From Anaerosporomusa subterranea (lineage in GTDB: Bacteria; Bacillota; Negativicutes; Sporomusales; Acetonemataceae): a DNA stretch of 64,000 nt. Shown one piece after another: positions 33,857-42,589 of this stretch. Both the position numbers and the translations under genes were made by a program. Location of the stretch: positions 186,001 through 250,000 of the forward strand of contig NZ_LSGP01000017.1 in the NCBI RefSeq assembly GCF_001611555.1. The letters are read 5' to 3'. How positions within the stretch are numbered: position 1 is the first letter of the stretch; the number at the start of each line of letters is the position of its first letter. The notes under the pieces are model-generated. The model was not told where the DNA came from, ran no database searches, and saw only the letters and a program-made list of their open reading frames with translations.

Positions 33857-35026
33857 TTAGTTTAGCTTGGATTTGGCGTGGACAAAAAGCTTTATGCCGA
33901 CACTAAGCGCCTTTTCGTCAAAATCAAAGCGGGAATGATGTAAAGGATAGTTATCCTGGTTTGGTTCGCCGACACCGACGCGAAAGAAGGCTCCGGGAGC
34001 TTTTTGCAAGAATGCCGAAAAATCTTCCCCGCCCATGCTGGGCTTCATGGTTTCAAGGACCGTATCGCCAAAAAGTTCACAGGCGGCTCTCTCTAGTATT
34101 GTCGCGACCTCAGCATCATTTATGAGCGGATCGTATCCATCCTGATACTTGAACATATAGCTGGCCCGGTGCGCCTCTGTTATGCCTTTAATTATCCGCT
34201 CCATGGCTTGGGGGGCATATTCGCGCAGTTTGGGATCAAAGCTGCGCACTGTGCCGCACATTTTTACTTCATCCGGTATGATGTTATCGGCTGTGCCGGC
34301 ATGGAATTGAGTGATTGAGATGACAACATTATCCAAGGCATCTATCTGTCTGGCAACGATGTGTTGCAGATTGCTTACAACTTGCGCGCCAATCGCGATC
34401 GGGTCGACAGAGGTCTCCGGATGGGCCGCATGGCCGCCTTTGCCGATAATCGTGATTTCAAACGTGTCCGGCGCAGCGCAGCGGATGCCGCGGCCAACGC
34501 TGACTTTTCCCTTTTCTAAGCCAGGAAAGACATGGGCGCCAAGGACATAATCCACCCCGTTCATGACGCCGGCCTCTACCATCTCTTTAGCGCCTCCGGG
34601 GAACAATTCTTCTGCGTGCTGAAAGAAGAAGCGAACCTCACCTTCGAGTTCCTCCTTCATGCCGGAAAAGATGCAAGCTGTACCAAGCAACATGGCAGTA
34701 TGGCCGTCGTGTCCACACGCATGCATAACGCCAGCATTGTTCGATGCATAGCCGACTGCGTTTTCTTCTCGCAACGGCAATGCATCCATATCTGCCCGCA
34801 GTGCCAGAACTTTGCCTGGCTTTCCGCCAATCAGGCGCGCCATAACACTGGTTTTCGTTGGACGGGATACTTCCAGATTACCAAAAGATTGTAGAGTATC
34901 ATGGACAAACTGAGCAGTTTTGATTTCTTGAAAGGACAACTCAGGATTGGCATGAAGCTGGCGCCGCCAGGCAATTACTTTGTCTTGAATTTGTTCTACC
35001 TTAGCATGTAGTTCCCTAAGCTCCAT
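33857..35026 (-). CDS. M20-family amidohydrolase
   Basis: 389-aa zinc amidohydrolase of subfamily M20D, with WRRQLHANPELSFQE, ALRADMDALPLREE, MHACGHDGHTAMLLG, FFFQHAEELFPGGAKE, IIGKGGHAAHPE and PSMGGEDFSAF. It is a paralogue of the gene at 25182. ATG 35026 with GGAGG 7 bases before is preferred over an upstream in-frame start. Its long leader holds a terminator/antiterminator pair, so expression is probably set by attenuation. Confidence 0.92.
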   Translation of the reverse strand: MELRELHAKVEQIQDKVIAWRRQLHANPELSFQEIKTAQFVHDTLQSFGNLEVSRPTKTSVMARLIGGKPGKVLALRADMDALPLREENAVGYASNNAGVMHACGHDGHTAMLLGTACIFSGMKEELEGEVRFFFQHAEELFPGGAKEMVEAGVMNGVDYVLGAHVFPGLEKGKVSVGRGIRCAAPDTFEITIIGKGGHAAHPETSVDPIAIGAQVVSNLQHIVARQIDALDNVVISITQFHAGTADNIIPDEVKMCGTVRSFDPKLREYAPQAMERIIKGITEAHRASYMFKYQDGYDPLINDAEVATILERAACELFGDTVLETMKPSMGGEDFSAFLQKAPGAFFRVGVGEPNQDNYPLHHSRFDFDEKALSVGIKLFVHAKSKLN

Positions 35027-35171
35027 GAAACAGCCTCCTAGTGAACATATTTTGGATACCCTTTCCATATAAAACTAGTCTATGAGAAAAAAGTATCCTT
35101 GTAAAGTAAAAAACCGACAAAGCTTGCGATGGGGAGGGAAACAAGGGAACAGACTAAACAACTGCTAATGA

Positions 35172-35246
35172 ACAAAAAAGGATCCTTACGGCACATGGTG
35201 TCCGTAAGGATCTTGCTCTTTGCCAAAGAGGTATTGGCAAGATCCT
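35172..35246 (-). promoter_or_regulatory. Candidate transcription attenuator/riboswitch expression platform
   Basis: On the minus strand, AGGATCTTGC (35246-35237) can pair with GCAAGATCCT (35216-35207). That second arm overlaps the 5' side of a terminator, whose stem pairs 35212-35202 with 35191-35181 and is followed by six T. The two structures exclude each other. A small CTCTTTG/CAAAGAG hairpin sits in the loop. The upstream leader (to about 35340) has a GTGCTT/AAGCAC stem but no aptamer I recognise. Confidence 0.5.
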
Positions 35247-35389
35247 GAGATGGTTTCATATACCCAGACAATTTGACCTTTACGTGCTTTGCAATTTAAG
35301 TAAGTGATAAGCACTCGAATGATAAAGAACCTGCGAAACTTAATTATTTAATACTTTCTTCAGCCATAATAGGCTGGGGAGGGGATATT

Positions 35390-35989
35390 TTGTTTGACAG
35401 GATTCTTGAAATTTTAAGCAGCATGGGATTGCCAGGGGTGTTTGCAGGAGTTTTTTTAGAAGCAATAGGATTGCCCTTTCCAGGCAGCGTGTTGGTAGCC
35501 CTGGCAGGTTTTTTGTCAAAACAAGGAGAGTTTAATATTATCATAGCCTGGCTGGTATCTCTGCTAGGCTACCTGCTGGGCTCACTTTCTGCCTTTATGA
35601 TCGGGCGTCATATTGGAGAACCCTTTATAAAGAGATGGGGGCGATACATTAAACTAACCCCGGAACGCATTGGCAAGGCGCAGGAACTTTTGCAGAAGTC
35701 GGCCGCGGCTTATGTTATCGGCGGTCGCTTTATACCGACAATAGGCAATATTACCCCCTACGTAGCTGGCATCAGCGGTATTTACATTGTCAAATTTCTT
35801 ATCTACGACATGGTGCACGCGGTGCTCTGGCTAACCATCTTTTTAGGTGCTGGGGCTGTGCTAGGCAGCAGATGGCATAGTATGGCAGACAACCCATTGT
35901 TTAAGTGGGTTGCTATCGGAGGCGGTTTATTGATTTTGGTATATGTGTTTAGAAGTTTCCTTCCCGTACATAGTAAAAATAGGCTGTAA
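35390..35989 (+). CDS. DedA-family membrane protein
   Basis: 199-aa DedA/VTT-domain protein with FLEAIGLPFPGSVLVALAGF (first reentrant motif), GRHIGEPFIKRWGRYI, GGRFIPTIGNITPYVAGIS (second motif with conserved Arg and Pro) and four to five hydrophobic helices. DedA proteins support undecaprenyl-phosphate or phospholipid flipping and proton-motive force. Start is TTG 35390 with GGAGGGG 6-7 bases before. Divergent from the M20 leader. Confidence 0.9.
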   Translation: MFDRILEILSSMGLPGVFAGVFLEAIGLPFPGSVLVALAGFLSKQGEFNIIIAWLVSLLGYLLGSLSAFMIGRHIGEPFIKRWGRYIKLTPERIGKAQELLQKSAAAYVIGGRFIPTIGNITPYVAGISGIYIVKFLIYDMVHAVLWLTIFLGAGAVLGSRWHSMADNPLFKWVAIGGGLLILVYVFRSFLPVHSKNRL

Positions 35990-36126
35990 CATGCTAAGTT
36001 AAGTGCTAGGCGCCTGGCAGAGGCATTGCCTAATAAATGTTGTCAAACCGGGGAACGCTCCCGCTTGTCACATAATGTCTATTTTGGGATTCAATCATCA
36101 GTTTGGATTTCTCAAATGCTAATTAA

Positions 36127-36315
36127 TCCCTGGCAGGGATAGCCAGGAAAAAGAAGAACATTGTATTAAATAACATCCCTGTGAACAGCAAACCGCTTGA
36201 GGAGATGCACCAGATGATAGTTAGCGGGAGAGCAGAAGCGTCAGTGAATTTAACCGTACTACGGGACAATAAAGAATTGTCGTTCAAAATTACAAAGCAA
36301 TGCGGCGCCCAGTAA
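36127..36315 (+). pseudogene. PDZ-like C-terminal remnant
   Basis: 62 codons with no start, ending at TAA 36313-36315. The readable core NIPVNSKPLEEMHQMIVSG followed by VNLTVLRDNKELSFKI resembles the end of a PDZ domain in trypsin-like or S41 proteases (NGKPL...LTVLRDGKEL). A stop (36124-36126) lies directly before it. The remaining bases between 35990 and 36484 hold nothing else I can support. Confidence 0.5.
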
Positions 36316-36484
36316 TAACGGGGCGGTTCTCCTAAGCTTAGAGCCCATCTGCGTTGCACCAGTCATTTTGGAGTCATTCTGGGGGGAGCTCGTACTCGGG
36401 ATTCGATATAATGGCAGGATGTTGTAGGGCCGCCAATGTCGCTCATATCTGGGTGAATATAAAATGCTTTAGGAGGCGATAAAA

Positions 36485-36949
36485 ATGTTCAAAGCAATCA
36501 GACGTCAGGATAGAGAGCTGACTACCGCTGAAGCAAACGATATTTTGGAGAATGGATCCTATGGTGTATTATCTGTTAGCGGCGATAATGGGTATGCCTA
36601 TGGCGTGCCGCTAAGTTATGTATATACAGGGGGGCATATCTATTTCCACTGTGCGTCCGAGGGCCAGAAGCTAAGCTGTATCCGCATGAACAATAAAGTG
36701 ACGTTTTGTGTCGTTGGCAAAGCGATTCCTTTACCAGATAAGTTTAGTATGGAATATGCGAGCGCTATTGTCTATGGCGAAGCGACTGAAGTGAATGAAC
36801 AGGAAAAAAAGGCAGTTTTAAAGGAATTTATTGAGAAATATTCTCGTGATTATATAGAAAAGGGTAACCAGTATATTGAAAATGCCCACCACAAAACCGT
36901 AGTCATAAAACTACATATTGAGCACATTACGGGGAAAGCCAGAAAATAG
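36485..36949 (+). CDS. Pyridoxamine 5'-phosphate oxidase-like (NimA-type) flavoprotein
   Basis: 154-aa split-barrel FMN protein: MFKAIRRQDRELTTAEANDI, YGVLSVSGDNGYAYGVPLSY and GGHIYFHCASEGQKLSCIR are the standard start of NimA/PNPOx-like proteins. The C-terminal TVVIKLHIEHITGKARK is also typical. Members are reductases of nitroimidazoles or F420/FMN-linked stress proteins; the substrate is unknown. Ribosome site AGGAGG 7 bases before the ATG. Confidence 0.9.
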   Translation: MFKAIRRQDRELTTAEANDILENGSYGVLSVSGDNGYAYGVPLSYVYTGGHIYFHCASEGQKLSCIRMNNKVTFCVVGKAIPLPDKFSMEYASAIVYGEATEVNEQEKKAVLKEFIEKYSRDYIEKGNQYIENAHHKTVVIKLHIEHITGKARK

Positions 36950-37130
36950 AAGCTGTGAGATACTAATTACCGCTTTAGATTATCCGCATACGGTATAGCC
37001 TACTTGTGTTTCGCTAGGAGAGTTAGCATGTTCGATATAAAGACAAAATGCTGACAAAGTAGGAATATTCCCTAATGTCCACTGTTTAGTTTTTAGTGTA
37101 GGAGAAGTATGCAGTGATGGAGGATAAAAG

Positions 37131-37499
37131 ATGAAAATTAGTAAAAATAACGCAGAACATTATATTTGGGGAAATATATGTGATGGCTGGCATTTGGTCA
37201 AAACCGAAGAATTAAGTATTATACACGAAAAAATGCCTCCGCAAACTTCAGAAGTTAGACATTTTCATGAACAAGCAAAGCAGTTTTTTTTTATTTTATC
37301 AGGACAAGCAACCCTGGAAGTTAATAGTGAAATAATATTGTTAAATAAATATGAAGGATTAGAAATACTTACAAACACACCTCATCAGATGATGAATAAT
37401 TCGAAAGCGCCAATAGAATTCATTGTAATATCGAAGCCGAGCAGCAAAGGAGATAGAGTTTTAGTCAAAGAACAAGCGGTGAAAGTATTGGCTGACTAA
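37131..37499 (+). CDS. Cupin-domain protein
   Basis: 122-aa single cupin. Motif 1 is RHFHEQAKQFFFILSGQATL (metal His and Glu/Gln positions) and motif 2 is LTNTPHQMMNNS. Beta-rich throughout. GGAGG is 8 bases before the ATG. It could be an isomerase, epimerase or sensor domain; context does not help. A+T-richer than its neighbours. Confidence 0.85.
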   Translation: MKISKNNAEHYIWGNICDGWHLVKTEELSIIHEKMPPQTSEVRHFHEQAKQFFFILSGQATLEVNSEIILLNKYEGLEILTNTPHQMMNNSKAPIEFIVISKPSSKGDRVLVKEQAVKVLAD

Positions 37500-37546
37500 A
37501 AGTCAAATCCAATAAGGGGAAGGTACATCTACCCGGCAAAGAAGTA

Positions 37547-37712
37547 ATGAAGTATTTAAGCGAATTAGGGGTTTCCAGTAGTAGTGAATTGCATAGACTG
37601 GAAAAGGAACAGGAAGATGCTATAATAAAAAAGATGAAGGCAGTGGAGGATGCCTCGATAAGGCAGTTAGCAAGTATCACAGGGATATCGAAGAGTGTGA
37701 TTGATAAAGATA
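37547..37712 (+). pseudogene. C-terminal tail of a REP-associated (Y1) transposase
   Basis: The frame reads MKYLSELGVSSSSELHRLEK and later EDASIRQLASITGISKSVID, the helix-turn-helix tail typical of REP-associated tyrosine transposases. The catalytic HUH part is missing. The frame remains open straight into the nitroreductase that follows, but that gene has its own ribosome site. A second, further decayed copy of the same tail is at 57802-57880. Confidence 0.65.
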
Positions 37713-37738
37713 ATCAAATTGACTGGGAGGTAGTATTA

Positions 37739-38371
37739 ATGGAATTCGAGTTCATTTATAAACGTCATAGTGTGCGGCAGTTTAAAGAGGAGCAAGTGCC
37801 TGAAGCAACGATTAAAGAACTTATCAAGGCTGCAACCTATGCTCCTTCCGGTAATAATCAGCAAAATTGGCATTTTGTTGTTGTTACTGATAAAAATAAA
37901 ATTGCCGAGATTGCCCAACTTGTCGTGGAAAAAAATGCTGAATTGAGTACTTACTTACGAACTGAGGCAAAAATCAAGGCATTTAAAGGCAAAGTCGGCT
38001 ACCACACCGTTTTTAAGGGAGCGCCTGCACTTATCCTGGCTTACGCAGGTCCTTATGAAACAATTGCTGATATGCTAGTGGCTGACGGCATGCCTCAGGC
38101 GGAGGCGATGCAGTATGCTAAATCTAATCCCGGTATCCAAAATGTTGCTGCTGCCCTAGAGAATCTGCACTTGGCTGCTGCCAGCATCGGTTATGGCACT
38201 TGCTGGATGACCGGACCGACTTATGCTGCCCAGGAAATCTCTGCATATATTGGCTTTAACAAACAAGGTTACCATTTGGCAGCTATCACACCGCTTGGTA
38301 TTCCGTTATCAGATAAACGATCGTCCCCGCCGCGCAAGCCGGTAGAAGATGTGTTAACCATTATCGGGTAA
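37739..38371 (+). CDS. Nitroreductase-family protein
   Basis: 210-aa FMN-dependent reductase: YKRHSVRQFKEEQVPEATIK at the N-terminus, AATYAPSGNNQQNWHFVVVT for flavin binding, AASIGYGTCWMTGPTYAAQE and LAAITPLGIPLSDKRSSPPR. Start is ATG 37739 with GGGAGG 8 bases before. The longer open frame that includes the transposase tail upstream is not believed to be one protein, but read-through cannot be ruled out. Followed by a terminator. Confidence 0.9.
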   Translation: MEFEFIYKRHSVRQFKEEQVPEATIKELIKAATYAPSGNNQQNWHFVVVTDKNKIAEIAQLVVEKNAELSTYLRTEAKIKAFKGKVGYHTVFKGAPALILAYAGPYETIADMLVADGMPQAEAMQYAKSNPGIQNVAAALENLHLAAASIGYGTCWMTGPTYAAQEISAYIGFNKQGYHLAAITPLGIPLSDKRSSPPRKPVEDVLTIIG

Positions 38372-38385
38372 AAACTACTATTTCA

Positions 38386-38421
38386 AAAACAAATATCCGA
38401 GTTGCCTCGGATATTTGTTTT
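38386..38421 (+). terminator. Intrinsic terminator
   Basis: AAAACAAATATCCGA / TCGGATATTTGTTTT, 15-bp perfect stem with six-base loop, after the nitroreductase gene. Confidence 0.85.
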
Positions 38422-38544
38422 GTGTACCAAGGCAAGCTCGGGAGTGAAGCAGGAACGGGATATATCATGTAATACTTAGGGAATCAATCAGCAAACTATC
38501 TTTGAAGAGAATGAAGATTATTGTTATTTCGTAAGAGGTGAACT

Positions 38545-38889
38545 ATGAAGATTGCAATACTGGTCAGGGAAGAAACCATGCAGCGCTGTACGGGCAAAGG
38601 CTGTCTCAATGCTTTTTTCCAGCGCAAAGATGCTTTTGCAAGATATGGGGATGAGGCTGAGCTTGTAACTTTTTCTCACTCCGGTGGAGATATTGATCAT
38701 AAGATTGAGATGATGCTGAAAAATGGCGTAGATGTGGTGCACTTATCCTCCTGCACGCGGGGTAAGTCGCCTAATTATGAAACACTGGCTCAGCGGTTGG
38801 CTGAGCACTTTGATGTCGTCGGCTATACTCACGGGCCGGAGACAGGTAAGGAACGAGCTACGGTTTTCCTCCGGGCAAAAAGACTCTAA
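38545..38889 (+). CDS. CGGC-domain protein
   Basis: 114-aa protein of the CGGC family (putative metal-binding), with IAILVREETMQRCTGKGCLN at the start, RKDAFARYGDEAELVTFSHS in the middle, and a Cys in VHLSSCTRGKSPNYETLA. Found mainly in anaerobes; biochemical role not established. GAGGTG lies 7 bases before the ATG. Confidence 0.85.
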   Translation: MKIAILVREETMQRCTGKGCLNAFFQRKDAFARYGDEAELVTFSHSGGDIDHKIEMMLKNGVDVVHLSSCTRGKSPNYETLAQRLAEHFDVVGYTHGPETGKERATVFLRAKRL

Positions 38890-39061
38890 AGGCCGGTTTG
38901 CGTGGGGTGCAGCCTTAATAACTGCTCGATTAGCCCGGTGGCAATGTTCTTACCGCCAATTTTATTTAGCAGCCGCAAATGGGAACAGACTTTTTGGTAG
39001 GCGTTTGCTTGCTTTATTCATGTGAATTGGCTAATATACTTATAAACCTAATTAGGCAGAG

Positions 39062-39157
39062 TAGGAAATTGTGCGTTAAGTGCTAGCTGGACAGGAAGTT
39101 GCCGCTAGACGAAAGATCACTTTGATTTGCGGTGCAATTTCCGCATTCCGCTGCCAC
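39062..39157 (+). ncRNA. Tetrahydrofolate (THF) riboswitch
   Basis: Conserved blocks appear in order: GGAAATTGTGCGTTAAGTG, then GACGAAAGATCA, then GATTTGCGGTGCAATTTCCG and TCCGCTGCCAC. GGAAATTG pairs with CAATTTCC to close the aptamer. It lies directly upstream of a folate ECF-transporter S component, the usual target. No terminator follows, so control is probably at translation. Confidence 0.88.
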
Positions 39158-39212
39158 AATAGAGTGCATCTCTTTGCGTGGCTAAATGGTTATGTAAAGG
39201 AGGCGCTTTTTT

Positions 39213-39728
39213 TTGAGTAAAACCCGCGTGATTGTTATTTTGGGGCTGCTGATTTCGCTGGATATCATTCTAACCAGATTTCTTTCTATTCAGACCCCCA
39301 TTTTGCGAATCGGCTTCGGATTTATTCCGATTGCATTGTCGGGTATGCTTTTTGGTCCTGTTATTGGCGGCGTGGCAGCTGCGGTGGGAGATATTCTGGG
39401 AATGCTCATTTTCCCTCATGCTCCCTACTTTCCCGGCTTTACTGTCAGCGCATTCGCCGGCGGATGTATTTACGGTTTGTTTTTGCATAAACAAAACCCT
39501 TCTCTGATAAGGACGACTATAGCAGTCTCGCTTATCGTCGCAGTAGTTGATCTAGGCTTAAATACAGCATGGCTTTCATTCCTAACAGGCAAAGCGGCAA
39601 TGGTTCTTATCCCGGCCCGTCTTGCGAAAAGCCTAGTTATGCTTCCCGTTCAGATATTCTTAATTTATAGCGTTTGCCGTTATTTTACGGGCGGAAAATT
39701 TTTGAAGTACAGCCGGACTGATCACTAG
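39213..39728 (+). CDS. folT: Folate ECF transporter S component
   Basis: 171-aa membrane protein with about six helices of the ECF S-component fold. It shows SLDIILTRFLSIQTPILRIG and FGFIPIALSGMLFGPVIGG near the N-terminus, which matches FolT proteins. It binds folate and uses the shared EcfA/A'/T energising module encoded elsewhere. Start is TTG 39213 with GGAGG 8 bases before. Preceded by a THF riboswitch, which supports the substrate call. Confidence 0.92.
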   Translation: MSKTRVIVILGLLISLDIILTRFLSIQTPILRIGFGFIPIALSGMLFGPVIGGVAAAVGDILGMLIFPHAPYFPGFTVSAFAGGCIYGLFLHKQNPSLIRTTIAVSLIVAVVDLGLNTAWLSFLTGKAAMVLIPARLAKSLVMLPVQIFLIYSVCRYFTGGKFLKYSRTDH

Positions 39729-40049
39729 GTATTTGTAGATTGATTTTACTATGAGAGCCGCTATACCTCCGGCACTAACTTGGCTCTGTTTAACAAAGGA
39801 ACCGCCTTTCAAGGAAAATACTACAGACGGACCTCTTATTTTACCATCTTGAAAGAAGGCGGAAGTTATTTCTTGAGAAATAAAGTTCTTTTACTGCTCA
39901 CTGCCGAACTAACACTCACAAACGCGTTAGCCCGCATTGAGGAAAAGCATTTAATTGAGTGAAAGTGAAGTATTAACCAGTACTGGTTTTAAGGTTGAAC
40001 ATATATAAGCCATGTCCCTGCGATTCCTCCCTTGTTTTAAGATTTTTCA
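39729..40049. other. Intergenic stretch without a supported gene
   Basis: Short frames exist on both strands (for example a 60-codon one at 39780-39962) but none has a ribosome site or family resemblance. Confidence 0.5.
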
Positions 40050-40109
40050 ATAAATTGAAGGGACTGTACCAAAAGCATCAGTACTTTTGGTACAGTCCCT
40101 TCAATTTAT
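40050..40109. repeat. Long perfect inverted repeat
   Basis: Two 26-base perfect complementary arms (40050-40075 and 40084-40109) with the 8-base loop CATCAGTA. The arms contain GGGACTGTACCAAAAG. It lies between folT (+) and the lysR gene (-), so it could be a bidirectional terminator, or a miniature insertion element. Confidence 0.8.
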
Positions 40110-40177
40110 GCGATATGCCAGCGGAGAATATGAGAACAAACCCTAACAATAGGTTTGCAATCAATGGCTGATCGAGT

Positions 40178-41080
40178 TCACTGCTTGCATTGCGGCGCTT
40201 TTACCCACTCTAAAGCAAAGTTGCGAAATGCGGTGACAGCCGGGAGTTGCTGCGTACGTTTCAATGTGGCGAGAACGATAGATTTGTCGGGAGCATTATT
40301 TAACCTAACGATGCTGATTTCAGGCTCAGAGTAGGAATAAGCAACGCGCGACGAAAAAAGCGCTACTCCGACCCTGTCGCTGATTAAGCCCATCACGGTT
40401 TCGACCTGACTGCAGTCGCAAGCCGCTTGTGGCTCGAATCCCGCAGTGTTACAGGCTTGCATCATGATGCCATAAGCGCCTGTTGTGCTGTTGGGGAATA
40501 TAAATTTCTCGCCTGCCGCTGCCGCTAAATCAATTACTCCTTTGGCTGCAAAAGGATGCGAGGAATGCACAACCAGCACTAGCTCATCGGTGATTAGCGG
40601 ATGAAAATTCACCATGCTTGTATCTTGTGTAATCGGAGGAGTAAGCATCGCCACATCAATTTTAGACTGGCAAAGTTGCTCGAACAGCACACAACTGCCA
40701 CCTTCAATGATATGGATATCTAATTTTGGATGGATTCGTTGAAACGATGCGATCAGTGTCGTTAGTTTCAATTTTCCGATTACCGGGATTGCGCCAATAA
40801 TGAATTTGCCTTTCAGCAATCCGGCATGCTCCTGCATCAAATGCCGGATTTGATCAATCTCGGCTAATATGTTTTGGGCATGCTCAATAAACGTTCGTCC
40901 GGCAGAGGTCGGAACAACATTGCGGGTATTTCTCTCAAATAATGTAACACCTAACTCTTCTTCCAGCTTGGTAATTTGCTGCGATAAAGAAGGCTGGGAA
41001 AGGCAAATTTCTTCTGCGGCGCGAGTGAAGTTTTGGTGCTTTGCTATTGCCACCGCATATCGCAATTGGTGTAACTCCAT
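40178..41080 (-). CDS. LysR-family transcriptional regulator
   Basis: 300-aa regulator. The N-terminal HTH is LHQLRYAVAIAKHQNFTRAA plus SQPSLSQQITKLEEELGVTL. A type-2 periplasmic-binding-like effector domain (about 90-295) has KGKFIIGAIPVIGKLKLTTL and MGLISDRVGVALFSSRVA. ATG 41080 is chosen for its GGGAG site. It is divergent from a FAD oxidoreductase-MFS-aroH cluster and probably controls it. Confidence 0.93.
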   Translation of the reverse strand: MELHQLRYAVAIAKHQNFTRAAEEICLSQPSLSQQITKLEEELGVTLFERNTRNVVPTSAGRTFIEHAQNILAEIDQIRHLMQEHAGLLKGKFIIGAIPVIGKLKLTTLIASFQRIHPKLDIHIIEGGSCVLFEQLCQSKIDVAMLTPPITQDTSMVNFHPLITDELVLVVHSSHPFAAKGVIDLAAAAGEKFIFPNSTTGAYGIMMQACNTAGFEPQAACDCSQVETVMGLISDRVGVALFSSRVAYSYSEPEISIVRLNNAPDKSIVLATLKRTQQLPAVTAFRNFALEWVKAPQCKQ

Positions 41081-41291
41081 AGACAATACAACTCCCTGCC
41101 ACATTAATAGGATTGACTTATTAATTATATAACAGAAATGTATTTCCTTGTCTGATTTTTTAGATATATGATGAAATCGAAAGATTCAAAATTATGAACA
41201 AAAAATTCAGCAACATAATGTAGACAGAAAGTAGGCGTTTACTAAAGTAATTAAACGGAGATAGCTTGCTGATACTTATGTGAGGTAAAGG

Positions 41292-42563
41292 ATGATAGTA
41301 GTGGTTGAAAAAAGATGTCGGGTTTATGATGTGGTTATTGTCGGCGGTGGTTCCGCAGGCATTGCTGCTGCAGTCGGCGCTGCAGCGCTTGGGGCGAAAA
41401 CTCTGTTAATCGAACGCAGCTCATTTCTTGGCGGCCAGGCGACAAACTGTTCCATTCCAACCTATGACGGCTTTTTTACGCGAGCTGAGCCTAGCGAGCA
41501 GGTAGTCGGCGGCGTTGGCCGGCAGATTATCGACAAACTGTCGATGATGAATGCCTGTCAAAAGCCACTGCGATCTCCCTGGGGCAATGTTATGCTCCCG
41601 GTGAACAACGAAGCAGTTAAGGTTGCGCTGGACGCATGTATTGAGGAGTCAGGGGCGGACTTTTTGCTGCATACCCGGGTTATTGGGGCAGAAGTCAGCG
41701 ATGGCGGAATTACAGCTGTTGAATGCGTTGATGATGGCGGGGTATTTAGCATTAAGGCTGCAGCGTTTGTAGACGCGAGCGGTGAATGCAATTTAACTGC
41801 GATGGCTAGGGGAGGATTTTTCACTCCTGATCCAGCCGATATGCAAGTGGGGACTTTGTTAATTCGATTTGGTGGTGTGTCGCAAGGGGCAGATCTTCGG
41901 CCTCAGTGCTTTAAAACGGCAATTGCCAGCGCAAAAGCAAGCGGCATCGGTCCGCTAAGTAAGGATTCCGGGTTTGTTATGCGGGTTTCCGGCTCAAACG
42001 ACGTTATAGCCACTCTTGCCAACGAGAGGGTTAATGCACTCGATTCTGCCAGTTTGACTGCCGCCGAAATAGCGGCCCGCAAGCAAGCCAGAGCATACTT
42101 ACAGGCACTTCGCCAATTTCTGCCTGGATTTGAAGACGCGTATATCAATCAGACTGGTCCGCAACTCGGGATTCGGGAGACCAGGCACGCTATTGGCGAA
42201 TATGTGATTACCGGCGAAGACGTAGTACAGGCAAGGCGACATGAAGATGCTGTTGCCCGTGGCTGTTGGCCTGTGGAAAGGCACTCGAATGCCGGGGCGT
42301 TAGCGGCATATGAATGGATCTTGAACGATTCATACTATGATATTCCGCTGCGTTCGCTAAAAAATAAGGGATTAAGCAATTTGTGGGGAGCTGGCCGGAC
42401 GGTTTCTTGTGACCTAATTGCGTTTGCTTCAGTCCGAGTTATGGGCACAGCTTTCGCAACCGGACATGCTGCCGGCGTTGCGGCAGCACTTTTTGCCCAA
42501 AAGGGATATGCGGAGATCGCGCAGGTCCAAGCTGAATTAGTAAGACAGAAAGCGATCATTTAG
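41292..42563 (+). CDS. FAD-dependent oxidoreductase (FAD_oxidored family)
   Basis: 423-aa flavoprotein. The N-terminal dinucleotide fold is YDVVIVGGGSAGIAAAVGAA, followed by TLLIERSSFLGGQATNCSIP, the typical FAD_oxidored start. The C-terminus has GLSNLWGAGRTVSCDLIAFA and GTAFATGHAAGVAAALFAQ. Substrate unknown. It starts a plus-strand cluster with an MFS transporter (26-base gap) and AroH-type chorismate mutase (32-base gap), under a divergent LysR gene. Confidence 0.88.
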   Translation: MIVVVEKRCRVYDVVIVGGGSAGIAAAVGAAALGAKTLLIERSSFLGGQATNCSIPTYDGFFTRAEPSEQVVGGVGRQIIDKLSMMNACQKPLRSPWGNVMLPVNNEAVKVALDACIEESGADFLLHTRVIGAEVSDGGITAVECVDDGGVFSIKAAAFVDASGECNLTAMARGGFFTPDPADMQVGTLLIRFGGVSQGADLRPQCFKTAIASAKASGIGPLSKDSGFVMRVSGSNDVIATLANERVNALDSASLTAAEIAARKQARAYLQALRQFLPGFEDAYINQTGPQLGIRETRHAIGEYVITGEDVVQARRHEDAVARGCWPVERHSNAGALAAYEWILNDSYYDIPLRSLKNKGLSNLWGAGRTVSCDLIAFASVRVMGTAFATGHAAGVAAALFAQKGYAEIAQVQAELVRQKAII

Positions 42564-42589
42564 TTATAGAAATAGGAGGGAAAACACAG

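Noticed and set aside
35995-36085. AGTTAAGTGCTAG segment resembling the start of a THF riboswitch
   Set aside because: The distal conserved blocks (GACGAAAG, GGTGCAATTTCCGC) are absent and no folate gene follows.
36123-36359. Minus-strand frame of 78 codons
   Set aside because: Antisense to the PDZ-like remnant, which reads as a better protein.
39780-39962. Plus-strand frame of 60 codons after folT
   Set aside because: No ribosome site and no recognisable sequence; reported only as an empty stretch.
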